A stretch of 64,000 nt of DNA, from positions 248,001 to 312,000 of the forward strand of contig NZ_KN322986.1 of the NCBI RefSeq assembly GCF_000774145.1, given 5' to 3'. Each line of letters opens with the position of its first letter. Within the stretch, counting starts at the first letter, position 1. This document shows positions 51,566 to 60,564 of the stretch, piece after piece. Origin of the DNA: Pseudomonas mediterranea CFBP 5447 (lineage in GTDB: Bacteria; Pseudomonadota; Gammaproteobacteria; Pseudomonadales; Pseudomonadaceae). The position numbers were made by a program, and so were the translations under genes. Under the pieces are notes generated by a model. That model made no database searches, was not told where the DNA came from, and saw only the letters and a program-made list of their open reading frames with translations.

Positions 51566-52531
51566 CTAGGCAATTGCTGCGAAATTGAGCCTGAACTGTT
51601 GCGGCGTTACGCCCAGCCTGCGATTGAAGACGTTGCGCATGTGCTGGGCATCGCGAAAGCCACATTGCCAGGCCACGGTCTTGAGCGGGGCCCGGGTGCT
51701 TTCCAGCATTATGCGGGCTGCGTCTACCCGGGCCCGCTCGACAAACTCCGCCGGGGTGACCTGGGCTTCCCGAGTGAACACCCGGGAAAAGTTGCGCTGG
51801 CTCATGTTCGCGGCATTGGCCAGATCGGCGAGACCCAAGTCACCGTTCAGGTTTGCCAGTACATAGGCCTGGACCCGGGCCACGGCTGATGTCGGCGTGG
51901 CATGGGGAACCAGAAAAGGGCTGAACTGCGATTGCCCGCCTGAACGCTGGGTAAATACCACCAGCCGCTTGGCTACGCTCAGAGCCACGTCCGCTCCATG
52001 ATCCTGCGCCAACAGGAACAACGACAGGTCGATCCCTGCGGTGACCCCGGCCGAGGTATAGAGCGCGCCGTCCTGCACGTACAGGCGATCCGCTTCGACC
52101 CGGGTCGAGGGACACAGCTGCGCCAGCGCCCCGGCATCGCCCCAATGGGTGGTGACGGTCCGCCCCTCCAGCAACCCGGCCCTGGCGAGCATGAACGCGC
52201 CGTTGCAGATCGAGCCAAAGCGCCGCGCCCGCCCACAGGCCCCGCGCAACCAGGCATCGAACGTCGCGCCGAAATCCATGAACGGCAAATGCGGCCCGCC
52301 CGCCACCAACAGCAGGTCATACGCCTGTGTAGCTTCACTGAAGTGACGATGAGCGTTGAGGGACAGACCGTTGGAACAGGCAACTGCTCCCGGCTCGACC
52401 CCGATGACCTCAAGCCGATAATGCTCCTCTGGCGCCAGGAACCGATTGGCCTCGCAGAACGCATCCATGGGGCCGCTCACGTCCAGTGACTGGACGCCAG
52501 CGAACACCACGACCGCAACCGTTTTTTCCAT
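51566..52531 (-). CDS. GlxA-family transcriptional regulator (DJ-1/PfpI + AraC HTH)
   Basis: This 321-residue protein has an N-terminal DJ-1/PfpI-like domain (VAVVVFAGVQSLDVSGPMDAF; nucleophile-elbow-like FGSICNGAFMLA) and a C-terminal AraC-type double helix-turn-helix (LADLANAANMSQRNFSRVF, ...TVAWQCGFRDAQHMRNVF). The start at 52531 begins MEKTVAVVVF; the upstream frame is shadow. It is divergent from an HD-domain gene, its probable target. Its TAG stop lies within the CTAG duplicated by the MITE. Confidence 0.9.
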   Translation of the reverse strand: MEKTVAVVVFAGVQSLDVSGPMDAFCEANRFLAPEEHYRLEVIGVEPGAVACSNGLSLNAHRHFSEATQAYDLLLVAGGPHLPFMDFGATFDAWLRGACGRARRFGSICNGAFMLARAGLLEGRTVTTHWGDAGALAQLCPSTRVEADRLYVQDGALYTSAGVTAGIDLSLFLLAQDHGADVALSVAKRLVVFTQRSGGQSQFSPFLVPHATPTSAVARVQAYVLANLNGDLGLADLANAANMSQRNFSRVFTREAQVTPAEFVERARVDAARIMLESTRAPLKTVAWQCGFRDAQHMRNVFNRRLGVTPQQFRLNFAAIA

Positions 52532-52723
52532 GGATGCCTGCTTGCCTTCGAGTTGGACGGGATCACAGCCTACGCTAGCCAATCCATCAGCAGGACGCCA
52601 CTTGGCACGAAACCGAGGCTCATTGGCATGGATCGCAGCCATGGAGAGATTGTTGCGTTGCATCCCCGCAACCAGACTTGTGCCCTCGGCGCCGCCCTGG
52701 CGCATCGTCAAGAGGAGAGCAGC

Positions 52724-53362
52724 ATGAACAGCATCGCCGGCATCAAGATCCCCGACAGCGCGCTTGCCCGCGCCACCACCGAATACATCCGCGACGTCGA
52801 ATCCGATCTGCTGTACCACCATTCCCGCCGGGTGTTTCTGTTCGGAGCCTTGAGCGGCCAGCGTCGGAAACTGGCCTACGACCCGGAGCTGCTGTACGTC
52901 GGTGCGATGTTCCATGACATAGGCCTGGTGGAAGACCATCGCAGCGACGATGAGCGCTTTGAAGTGGATGGTGCAAATGCCGCCGCAGCATTTCTCAAAC
53001 CCCATGGGTTGAGCGATGACGATATCGAACAGGTGTGGCTGTCCATCGCCCTGCATACCACGCCGGGCATACCGAAACACCTGCGCCCCACCGTCGCCTT
53101 GGTGACAGCCGGGGTGGAGATGGATGTACTGGGCATGGACTACGCCGCCTTCCCGGCAGCGCAGCGTGAAGCGGTGGTGCATGCCCACCCACGTGGAGAG
53201 GCATTCAAGGAGTGCATCATCTGCGCATTCGCCAACGGCTTGCGGCATCGCCCGCAGACGACCTTCGGCAATGTGAAGACCGATGTCCTGGCGGATCAGG
53301 AGCCGGGGTTCAAGCCGATGAACTTCGTGGAAATCATCCGCACATCCCCCTGGAACTCATGA
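52724..53362 (+). CDS. HD-domain hydrolase
   Basis: This 212-residue protein has HD-domain metal ligands: an early His in DLLYHHSRRVF, HD in VGAMFHDIGLVEDH and further histidines in LSIALHTT and VVHAHPRG. It resembles the HD family that includes cyanamide hydratase-like enzymes, but the substrate is unknown. A strong AGAGGAGAGCAGC precedes the ATG. It is divergent from the GlxA-type regulator. Confidence 0.85.
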   Translation: MNSIAGIKIPDSALARATTEYIRDVESDLLYHHSRRVFLFGALSGQRRKLAYDPELLYVGAMFHDIGLVEDHRSDDERFEVDGANAAAAFLKPHGLSDDDIEQVWLSIALHTTPGIPKHLRPTVALVTAGVEMDVLGMDYAAFPAAQREAVVHAHPRGEAFKECIICAFANGLRHRPQTTFGNVKTDVLADQEPGFKPMNFVEIIRTSPWNS

Positions 53363-53366
53363 CCCC

Positions 53367-53561
53367 TGTGGGAGCCAGCTCGCAATGACGGACTGACAGA
53401 CCGCTACCGCGAGCAAGCCCGCGCCCACAACGGTTCGGGGTGGATCACGATGCAGCGGGCAACACAAAATCTGTGGGAGCGAGCCTGCTCGCGATGACGG
53501 ATGGACAATCGACACTTTCGTCGACTGTCACACCGCCTTCGCGAGCAGGCTCGCTCCCACA
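53367..53561. repeat. Two REP inverted pairs in tandem, first degenerate
   Basis: A degenerate pair (CTGTGGGAGCCAGCTCGC ... GCGAGCAAGCCCGCGCCC, 53367-53430) is followed by an intact pair (TGTGGGAGCGAGCCTGCTCG at 53471 and its inverse ending 53561). They lie between the convergent HD gene and spuH. Confidence 0.85.
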
Positions 53562-53575
53562 GGGCCTGCTTGCGC

Positions 53576-54463
53576 TTAGACTGGCGCAGCCACCGACCGG
53601 CGGACTTCCGGCTGCTTCCAGGAGTCGGCCGCGCTTTCTTCAATGGCCTGCTGGATCGCCCGCTTGCGGTTTTCTTCGGCGCGACGGCTGAAGTACCAGA
53701 CCAGGAAGGTGACCAGCGACACCGCCAGCAGGATCAGGCTCGCCACGGCATTGATCTCCGGCTTCACGCCCAGGCGCACCGCCGAGAACACTTCCATCGG
53801 CAAGGTCGTCGACCCCGGGCCCGACACGAAGCTCGCCAATACCAGGTCGTCCAGGGACAACGCGAACGACATCATGCCCCCCGCCGCCAGCGATGGCGCG
53901 ATCATCGGGATGGTGATCAGGATGAAAACCTTCCACGGCCGCGCACCGAGGTCCATGGCCGCCTCTTCGATGGACAGGTCCAGCTCACGCAAGCGTGACG
54001 AAACCACCACTGCTACATAGGCCGCGCAGAACGTGGTGTGGGCAATCCAGATCGTGACGATGCCGCGTTCCTGGGGCCAGCCGATCATCTGTGCCATGGC
54101 CACGAACAGCAGCAACAACGACAGACCGGTGATCACTTCCGGCATCACCAGCGGCGCGGTGACCAGGCCGCCAAACAGCGTGCGCCCCTTGAAACGGGTG
54201 ATGCGGGTCAGCACGAAGGCCGCCAGCGTACCCAGAGCAACCGCGGCGACCGCCGTGTAGCAGGCGATTTCCAGCGAGCGCACCACCGAACCCATCAGTT
54301 GGGTGTTGTCCAGCAGGCCGACGTACCACTTGATCGACCAACCGCCCCACACCGTCACCAGTTTCGAGGCGTTGAACGAATAGATCACCAGGATCACCAT
54401 CGGCGCGTAGATGAACAGCAATCCCAGCACCAGCATCAGGCTTGAAAAACTGAAGCGCTTCAT
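53576..54463 (-). CDS. spuH: Polyamine ABC transporter permease
   Basis: This 295-residue inner-membrane permease (PotC type) has six hydrophobic helices and the EAA loop EEAAMDLGARPWKVFILITIP. With SpuG it forms the channel for spermidine/putrescine uptake. It overlaps spuG by four bases and is last in the leftward cluster. The C-terminal 45 residues are charged and cytosolic. Confidence 0.93.
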   Translation of the reverse strand: MKRFSFSSLMLVLGLLFIYAPMVILVIYSFNASKLVTVWGGWSIKWYVGLLDNTQLMGSVVRSLEIACYTAVAAVALGTLAAFVLTRITRFKGRTLFGGLVTAPLVMPEVITGLSLLLLFVAMAQMIGWPQERGIVTIWIAHTTFCAAYVAVVVSSRLRELDLSIEEAAMDLGARPWKVFILITIPMIAPSLAAGGMMSFALSLDDLVLASFVSGPGSTTLPMEVFSAVRLGVKPEINAVASLILLAVSLVTFLVWYFSRRAEENRKRAIQQAIEESAADSWKQPEVRRSVAAPV

Positions 54464-55380
54464 TCCTTGCCCTCCATTTCTTTGGCCTGACTGCGGTTGA
54501 ACAGGATGATCGGCACGATCAGGATCGCCAGCATCACCACCGCCAGGGCGGACGCCACCGGCCAGTCACGGTTATTGAAGAATTCCTGCCACAGCACTTT
54601 ACCGATCATCAGGGTTTCCGGGCCACCCAGCAGTTCCGGGATCACGAACTCGCCCACTACTGGAATGAAGACCAGCATGCAACCAGCGATGATGCCGTTC
54701 TTGGACAGCGGCACGGTGATTTTCCAGAAGCTGTTGAAGGTGCTCGAACCCAGGTCGGAGGCGGCCTCCAGCAGGCTGGGGTCATGTTTGACCAGGTTGG
54801 CGTACAGCGGCAGGATCATGAACGGCAGGTACGAGTAGACCACGCCGATATAGACCGCCAGGTTGGTGTTGAGGATCTGCAGCGGTTCGCTGATCCAGCC
54901 CATGCTCATCAGGAAGCCGTTGAGCAGGCCGTTGTTGCTGAGGATGCCCATCCACGCGTAGACGCGGATCAGGATCGCGGTCCAGGTGGGCATCATGATC
55001 AGCAGCACCAGCACCGTCTGCGTTTCCTTGCGGGCATTGGCAATGGCGTAGGCCATCGGGTAGCCGATCAGCAGGCACAGGGCGGTGCTGATCAGGGCCA
55101 TCTTCAGCGAGCCCAGGTAGGCGGCGATGTACAGCTCGTCCTCGCTGAGCATCGTGTAGTTGGCGAGGTTGAGCAGGATTTGCAGTTTCTGGTCGACGTA
55201 GCTGTAGATCTCGGTGTACGGCGGAATGGCCACGTCGGCTTCGGCGAAGCTGATCTTCAGGACGATGAAGAACGGCAGCATGAAGAACAGGAACAGCCAG
55301 ATGAAGGGCACCCCGATGACCAGCTGACGGCCACCGGGCGTTATACGATCCAGTCGGCGTTTGAATTTGCGCATGTTCAT
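54460..55380 (-). CDS. spuG: Polyamine ABC transporter permease
   Basis: This 306-residue permease (PotB type) has six helices and the EAA loop LEAASDLGSSTFNSFWKITVP. The start at 55380 (MNMRKFKRRL) overlaps the spuF stop by four bases (ATGA). It partners SpuH and SpuF. Confidence 0.93.
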   Translation of the reverse strand: MNMRKFKRRLDRITPGGRQLVIGVPFIWLFLFFMLPFFIVLKISFAEADVAIPPYTEIYSYVDQKLQILLNLANYTMLSEDELYIAAYLGSLKMALISTALCLLIGYPMAYAIANARKETQTVLVLLIMMPTWTAILIRVYAWMGILSNNGLLNGFLMSMGWISEPLQILNTNLAVYIGVVYSYLPFMILPLYANLVKHDPSLLEAASDLGSSTFNSFWKITVPLSKNGIIAGCMLVFIPVVGEFVIPELLGGPETLMIGKVLWQEFFNNRDWPVASALAVVMLAILIVPIILFNRSQAKEMEGKE

Positions 55381-56519
55381 GATCGAAGCACCACGCCGCT
55401 GTCGTCTTCCCACCAGACGTACACCTGGTCGCCCCAGGTCGGACGCTGGCCACGGCGCTCGGCGTTGGCGACAAACGACTGCACCAGCTTGCCGCTCGGC
55501 AATTCGACGTAGAACACCGAATGGCCGCCCAGGTAGGCGATGTCATGGACCTTGCCGCTGGACCAGTTGTGCTCGCAGGTCGGCTGCTCGGCGGTCACCA
55601 GCAGTTTTTCCGGGCGAATGGCATAGGTCACCGACTTGTCCTGCACCGAGGTACTGATGCCGTGGCCGACGTATATGTTGCGGTCCAGGTCCTTGCAGGT
55701 CAGCACCGCGTGGCCTTCGGCGTCGTCCACCACTTCGGTCTCGAAGATGTTGACGTTGCCGATGAACTCGCAGACCAGGCGGCTGGTCGGGGTCTCGTAG
55801 ATGTCGATCGGGCTGCCGATCTGGGCGATCCAGCCCAGGTGCATGATCGCGATACGCTCGGCCATGGTCATGGCCTCTTCCTGGTCGTGGGTCACCATGA
55901 CGCAGGTCACGCCGACCCGCTCGATGATCTCGACAAGCTCAAGCTGCATTTGCGAGCGCAGCTTCTTGTCCAGAGCACCCATCGGCTCGTCGAGCAGCAA
56001 CAGTTTCGGACGCTTGGCCAGGGAACGGGCCAGGGCCACGCGCTGACGCTGGCCGCCGGAGAGCTGGTGCGGCTTGCGCTTGGCGTACTGGCTCATCTGC
56101 ACCAGCTTGAGCATCTCGGCCACGCGGGCGTCGATGTCGGCTTTCGGGATCTTGTCCTGTTGCAGGCCGAAGGCGATGTTCTGCGCCACGGTCATGTGCG
56201 GGAACAAGGCGTAGGATTGGAACATCATGTTGATCGGCCGCTCATAGGGCGGCATGTCGGTGATGTCCTCGCCGTCGAGGAAAATCCGCCCCTCCGTGGG
56301 CCGCTCGAAGCCGGCAAGCATGCGCAGCAAGGTGGATTTGCCCGAACCCGAACCGCCGAGCAAGGCGAAGATCTCGCCTTTCTTGATTTCCAGGGACACA
56401 TCGTCCACGGCAATCGTCTCGTCGAACTTCTTCGTGACCCGGTCGATTTTGACCAGCACCTGCTTGGGTGTCTGGTCGCCCTCGAGGGCTTTCTTATAGG
56501 CGCCGGAGGCAACAGCCAT
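55377..56519 (-). CDS. spuF: Polyamine ABC transporter ATPase
   Basis: This 380-residue PotA-type ATPase has Walker A GGSGSGKSTLL (~54-64), signature LSGGQRQRVALARSL, Walker B LLLLDEPMGALD and a C-terminal TOBE-type regulatory domain (~270-380). It drives uptake through SpuG/SpuH. Confidence 0.95.
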   Translation of the reverse strand: MAVASGAYKKALEGDQTPKQVLVKIDRVTKKFDETIAVDDVSLEIKKGEIFALLGGSGSGKSTLLRMLAGFERPTEGRIFLDGEDITDMPPYERPINMMFQSYALFPHMTVAQNIAFGLQQDKIPKADIDARVAEMLKLVQMSQYAKRKPHQLSGGQRQRVALARSLAKRPKLLLLDEPMGALDKKLRSQMQLELVEIIERVGVTCVMVTHDQEEAMTMAERIAIMHLGWIAQIGSPIDIYETPTSRLVCEFIGNVNIFETEVVDDAEGHAVLTCKDLDRNIYVGHGISTSVQDKSVTYAIRPEKLLVTAEQPTCEHNWSSGKVHDIAYLGGHSVFYVELPSGKLVQSFVANAERRGQRPTWGDQVYVWWEDDSGVVLRS

Positions 56520-56579
56520 TTACGAAACTCCCACAGAATTTACAGCTCGCCCCATACGGACGAACCTTGGTTAGAGCGG

Positions 56580-57677
56580 TTATTTACCCGACTTGACCTT
56601 GGTCCAGCTGCGGGTCATCAGTCGTTGGATCTTGGGCGGCAACTCAGAGTTGACGTAGAGCTTGTCGACGACTGCTTGCGGTGGGTAAACCGCTTCGTCG
56701 GTACGGACTTTCTGATCCATCAGCTCGCCAGCCTTTGGGTTCGGGTTGGCATAACCGACGGTGTCGCTGACCTGGGCGATAACCTCAGGCTTGAGCAGGT
56801 AGTTGATGAAAGCATGGGCTTGCTTGATGTTGGTGGCGTCGCGGGGGATCGCCAGCATGTCGAACCAGAGGTTGCCGCCTTCCTTGGGGATCACGTAGGC
56901 GATCTCGACGCCCTTGCCGGCCTCGCTGGCACGTGAACGGGCCTGGAAGATGTCGCCGGAGAAACCGGCCGCCACGCAGATCTCGCCGTTGGCCAGATCG
57001 GAGATGTACTTGGAGGAATTGAAGTAGGTCACGTAAGGCCGGATCTTGAGGAGCTGGGCCTCGGCCTTCTTGTAGTCCTCGGGGTCTTCGCTGTTGGGGT
57101 TCAGGCCCAGGTAATTGAGCATCGCCGGGATCATCTCGTCGCCTGAATCGAGGAACGAGACGCCGCAACTGGAGAGTTTCTTGATATTTTCCGGCTCGAA
57201 CAACATGGCCCACGAATCGATCTTGTCGACTCCCAGGACCGCCTTGACCTTCTCGACGTTGTAGCCGATACCGTTGGTACCCCACAGGTACGGCACCGCG
57301 TACTGGTTGCCCGGATCGTTACGCTCCAGGCGCTTGAGCAGCGCGGGATCGAGATTGGCATAGTTGGGCAACTGGGCCTTGTCGAGCTTCTGGAAAGCCC
57401 CGGCCTTGATCTGTTTGCCCAGGAAGTGGTTGGACGGCACGACCACGTCATAACCGGTACGACCGGCCAGCAACTTGCCTTCCAGGGTTTCATTGGAATC
57501 GAACACGTCGTAGACCGGCTTGATTCCGGTGGCTTTTTCGAAATCCGACAGGGTGGTCTCGCCGATGTAGTCCGACCAGTTATAAATATGCACGGTGGAA
57601 GCAGCCTGGACGCTGACCGCGAGCGTCAGGCCTGCACCAACCAGCAAGGCATTGCGTAACAAAGAAAAGACTGGCAC
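56580..57677 (-). CDS. spuE: Periplasmic polyamine-binding protein (SpuE position)
   Basis: This 365-residue PotF/PotD-type binding protein has a GTG start with AGAGG upstream and a signal peptide to ~residue 26 (SVQAAS). The mature part opens with VHIYNWSDYIGE, typical of polyamine receptors. By order it is SpuE, the spermidine-preferring receptor of P. aeruginosa; the neighbouring paralogue is SpuD. Ligand assignment rests on order, not on residues I can test. Confidence 0.88.
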   Translation of the reverse strand: MPVFSLLRNALLVGAGLTLAVSVQAASTVHIYNWSDYIGETTLSDFEKATGIKPVYDVFDSNETLEGKLLAGRTGYDVVVPSNHFLGKQIKAGAFQKLDKAQLPNYANLDPALLKRLERNDPGNQYAVPYLWGTNGIGYNVEKVKAVLGVDKIDSWAMLFEPENIKKLSSCGVSFLDSGDEMIPAMLNYLGLNPNSEDPEDYKKAEAQLLKIRPYVTYFNSSKYISDLANGEICVAAGFSGDIFQARSRASEAGKGVEIAYVIPKEGGNLWFDMLAIPRDATNIKQAHAFINYLLKPEVIAQVSDTVGYANPNPKAGELMDQKVRTDEAVYPPQAVVDKLYVNSELPPKIQRLMTRSWTKVKSGK

Positions 57678-57808
57678 GTGGAGGTCCTCTTAAATAGTCG
57701 GGCCCAAGTTGCCCCCGCTGCCTGGCCGCGATGGACCCAGCAACAAAACCGGCGCGCAACTTACCCTCGATAAACCGATCCAGCAAAACTTTTAGTTATT
57801 TAATTGCT

Positions 57809-57843
57809 CCTGTTGCCGCCGCCGCGATGACAGCGACAACAGG
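57809..57843 (-). promoter_or_regulatory. Stem-loop between spuD and spuE
   Basis: CCTGTTG and CAACAGG form a 7-bp outer stem around a GC-rich loop, 18 bases after the spuD stop. The minus-strand sequence after it is A/T-rich but lacks a clean T run. It may protect spuD mRNA or cause partial termination, so that receptor exceeds transporter. Confidence 0.5.
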
Positions 57844-57861
57844 AAGATGCCTCAGGCCGGT

Positions 57862-58974
57862 TTATTTACCGGATTTGATCTTGGTCCAGCTGCGGGTCAG
57901 CAGCCGCTGGGTGGCCGGCGGCAAGTCGCTGATCGCGTAGAGCTTGGCCTTCACTTCGTCAGACGGATAGATGTTCGGGTCACCGGAAATTTCCTTGTCC
58001 ACCAACGCCGTAGCGGCCTTGTTGCCGTTCGGGAAGCGTACGTTGTCGGTGATCTCGGCCATGATTTCCGGCTTCATCAGGAAGTTCATGTACTTGTAGG
58101 CAGCCTCGACGTTCTCGGCATCCTTTGGAATGGCGACCATGTCGTAGAACGAGCCGGCGCCTTCTTTCGGAATGGCGTAGGCCACCTTGACCTTGCCGCC
58201 CGCTTCGGCGGCACGGGACTTGGACTGCTCGATATCGCCCGAGTAACCCACGGCTACGCAGATGTTGCCGTTGGCCAGGTCGGAGATGTACTTGGACGAA
58301 TGGAAGTAGCTGATCGAAGGACGGATCTTGAGGAACAGCGCCTCGGCCTCAGCCAGTTGTTTCTTGTCCTGGCTGTCGGTCGGGTAGCCCAGGTAGTGCA
58401 ACGCCACCGGGATCATTTCGGTCGGCGAATCGAGGAAGCTCACACCGCAGCCCTTGAGCTTGGCGATGTTTTCCGGCTTGAGCAGGGTGTCCCACGAATC
58501 GATCTTGTCGACGCCCAGTGCGGCCTTGACCTTCTCTGGGTTGTAGCCGATGCCGATGGTGCCCCACATATAAGGGAAGGCGTGCTGGTTGCCCTTGTCG
58601 CTGGCATCGCCCACGGCCTTGAGCAGGTCGGTGTCGAGGTTTTTCCAGTTCGGCAACTTGGACTTGTCCAGCGGTTGGTAGACGCCGGCCTTGATCTGTT
58701 TGGCCAGGAAGTTGTTCGACGGCACCACGATGTCGTAGCCCGACTTGCCAGCGAGCAACTTGGCCTCAAGGGTCTCGTTGCTGTCGAACACGTCGTAGAC
58801 CACTTTGATCCCCGACTCTTTCTCGAACTTGGCGACCGTGTCCGGTGCGATGTAGTCGGACCAGTTGTAGACGTGCAGCACTTTATCGTCCGCCTGAACG
58901 GCACTCGCCATCACGCCCATCAGGGACATGGCGAGGAGGGTCTTGCCAGCTATCTTCATACCTATTGCCTTCAT
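57862..58974 (-). CDS. spuD: Periplasmic polyamine-binding protein (SpuD position)
   Basis: This 370-residue paralogue of the neighbouring receptor has a signal peptide ending MASAVQA-DD and mature start KVLHVYNWSDYIAPDTV. The start at 58974 has GGAG eight bases upstream. By order it is SpuD, the putrescine-preferring receptor. It shares long stretches with SpuE (e.g. GIKVVYDVFDSNETLEAKLL against its partner), so the two arose by tandem duplication. Confidence 0.9.
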   Translation of the reverse strand: MKAIGMKIAGKTLLAMSLMGVMASAVQADDKVLHVYNWSDYIAPDTVAKFEKESGIKVVYDVFDSNETLEAKLLAGKSGYDIVVPSNNFLAKQIKAGVYQPLDKSKLPNWKNLDTDLLKAVGDASDKGNQHAFPYMWGTIGIGYNPEKVKAALGVDKIDSWDTLLKPENIAKLKGCGVSFLDSPTEMIPVALHYLGYPTDSQDKKQLAEAEALFLKIRPSISYFHSSKYISDLANGNICVAVGYSGDIEQSKSRAAEAGGKVKVAYAIPKEGAGSFYDMVAIPKDAENVEAAYKYMNFLMKPEIMAEITDNVRFPNGNKAATALVDKEISGDPNIYPSDEVKAKLYAISDLPPATQRLLTRSWTKIKSGK

Positions 58975-59140
58975 GGATGATGCTCCAGTTATTCTTTTTA
59001 GCCACAGTTCAGTAGCCGGCTCGCGGGCAACTTGAACGCCGGTAGTCTGGCAAGTTACAGGGCAGGCTTTCAACACAAGCCCAAACCTTTTGTTCAGACT
59101 GGGCGAGGCCCTTGAAAGCACCTCGCACAGAGCCTAGCAC

Positions 59141-60505
59141 TTAGCCTTGCAACGCACTGAGGGTCAGGTCCAGGCACTGCCGCGCCTTGGTCACCAGTTC
59201 ATCCACCTCGGCCTTGCTGATCACCAGCGGCGGCGCAATGATCATGGTGTCGCCCACGGCACGCATGATCAGCCCGTTGTCGAAGCAGAACTGCCGGCAG
59301 ATCATGCCCACGCCCTTGCCTTCGTAGCGCTGGCGCGTGGCTTTGTCCCGGACCAGTTCGATCGCCCCCAGCAGACCGACACCGCGCACTTCACCCACCA
59401 GCGGATGGTCGTTCAGTTCCCTCAGGCGTTTCTGCAAATAGGGTGCCGTTTCGCTGTGGACCCGCTCGATAATCTTTTCTTCACGCAGGATACGGATGTT
59501 TTCCAGGGCCACCGCCGCCGCCACCGGGTGGCCGGAGTAGGTGAAGCCGTGGTTGAAGTCGCCGCCTTCGTTGAGCACCTCGACCACGTCGTCACGTACG
59601 ATCAGGCCGCCCATGGGGATGTAACCGGAGGTCAGGCCCTTGGCGATGGTCATCAGGTGCGGCTTTAAACCGTAGAAGTCGGTACCGAACCACTCACCGG
59701 TGCGACCGAAACCGCAGATCACTTCGTCGGCCACGAACAGGATGTCGTACTTGGCGAGGATCTCCTTCATGCGTGGCCAGTAGCTGTCCGGCGGCACGAT
59801 CACCCCGCCCGCGCCCTGGATCGGTTCGGCGATGAAGGCGCCGACGTTGTCCACGCCGATCTCCAGGATCTTCTCTTCCAGCTGGTTGGCCGCCCACACG
59901 CCGAATTCCTCGGAGCTCATGTTGCCGCCTTCGCCATACCAGTAAGGCTGGGCGATGTGGACGATGCCCGGAATCGGCAGGTCGCCCTGTTCATGCATAT
60001 AAGTCATGCCACCCAGGCTCGCGCCGGCCACGGTGGAGCCGTGATAACCGTTCTTGCGGCTGATGATGACTTTCTTGTTCGGCTGGCCCTTGATCGCCCA
60101 GTAGTGGCGGACCATGCGCAGCATGGTGTCGTTGCCCTCGGAGCCGGAACCGGTGAAGAACACATGATTCATGCCTTCAGGGGCGATGTCGGCGATGGCC
60201 TTGGACAACTCCAGCGCCGGCGGGTGGGCGGTCTGGAAGAACAGGTTGTAGTACGGCAACTCGCGCATCTGCTGGCTGGCGGCGTCGGCCAGCTCATCGC
60301 GGCCGTAGCCAACGGCCACGCACCAGAGGCCGGCCATGCCATCGAGAATCTTGTTGCCTTCACTGTCCCAGAGATAGACGCCCTTGGCGCGGGTGATGAT
60401 GCGCGGGCCTTTCTCTTTGAGCTGCTTGAAATCGCTGAACGGGGCCAGGTGATGATCGCTGCTCAGGGCCTGCCATTCACGGGTCTGCGGGTTGTTGCGG
60501 GTCAT
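59141..60505 (-). CDS. spuC: Polyamine:pyruvate aminotransferase
   Basis: This 454-residue class III PLP aminotransferase has internal-aldimine Lys289 in MTIAKGLTSG, Asp260 in FVADEVICGFGRTG and GSGSEGNDTMLR at the phosphate site. It transfers the amino group of putrescine (and cadaverine or diaminopropane) to pyruvate. It lies between the polyamine receptors and the glutamylpolyamine synthetase gene. Confidence 0.94.
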   Translation of the reverse strand: MTRNNPQTREWQALSSDHHLAPFSDFKQLKEKGPRIITRAKGVYLWDSEGNKILDGMAGLWCVAVGYGRDELADAASQQMRELPYYNLFFQTAHPPALELSKAIADIAPEGMNHVFFTGSGSEGNDTMLRMVRHYWAIKGQPNKKVIISRKNGYHGSTVAGASLGGMTYMHEQGDLPIPGIVHIAQPYWYGEGGNMSSEEFGVWAANQLEEKILEIGVDNVGAFIAEPIQGAGGVIVPPDSYWPRMKEILAKYDILFVADEVICGFGRTGEWFGTDFYGLKPHLMTIAKGLTSGYIPMGGLIVRDDVVEVLNEGGDFNHGFTYSGHPVAAAVALENIRILREEKIIERVHSETAPYLQKRLRELNDHPLVGEVRGVGLLGAIELVRDKATRQRYEGKGVGMICRQFCFDNGLIMRAVGDTMIIAPPLVISKAEVDELVTKARQCLDLTLSALQG

Positions 60506-60564
60506 GCGAATTCTCCTTTATATCGGTGGGGGCGAGGCTGCCGGAGGCAACCTCGCCCGGCGCC

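Noticed and set aside
467..53561. The many GAGCAGGCTCGCTCCCAC repeats as a CRISPR array
   Set aside because: They occur as dispersed inverted pairs between genes, not as regularly spaced direct repeats with spacers, and no cas genes are present.
57862..59121. Longer SpuD start at 59121
   Set aside because: It would bury the signal peptide behind 49 residues; the ATG at 58974 has GGAG at good spacing.
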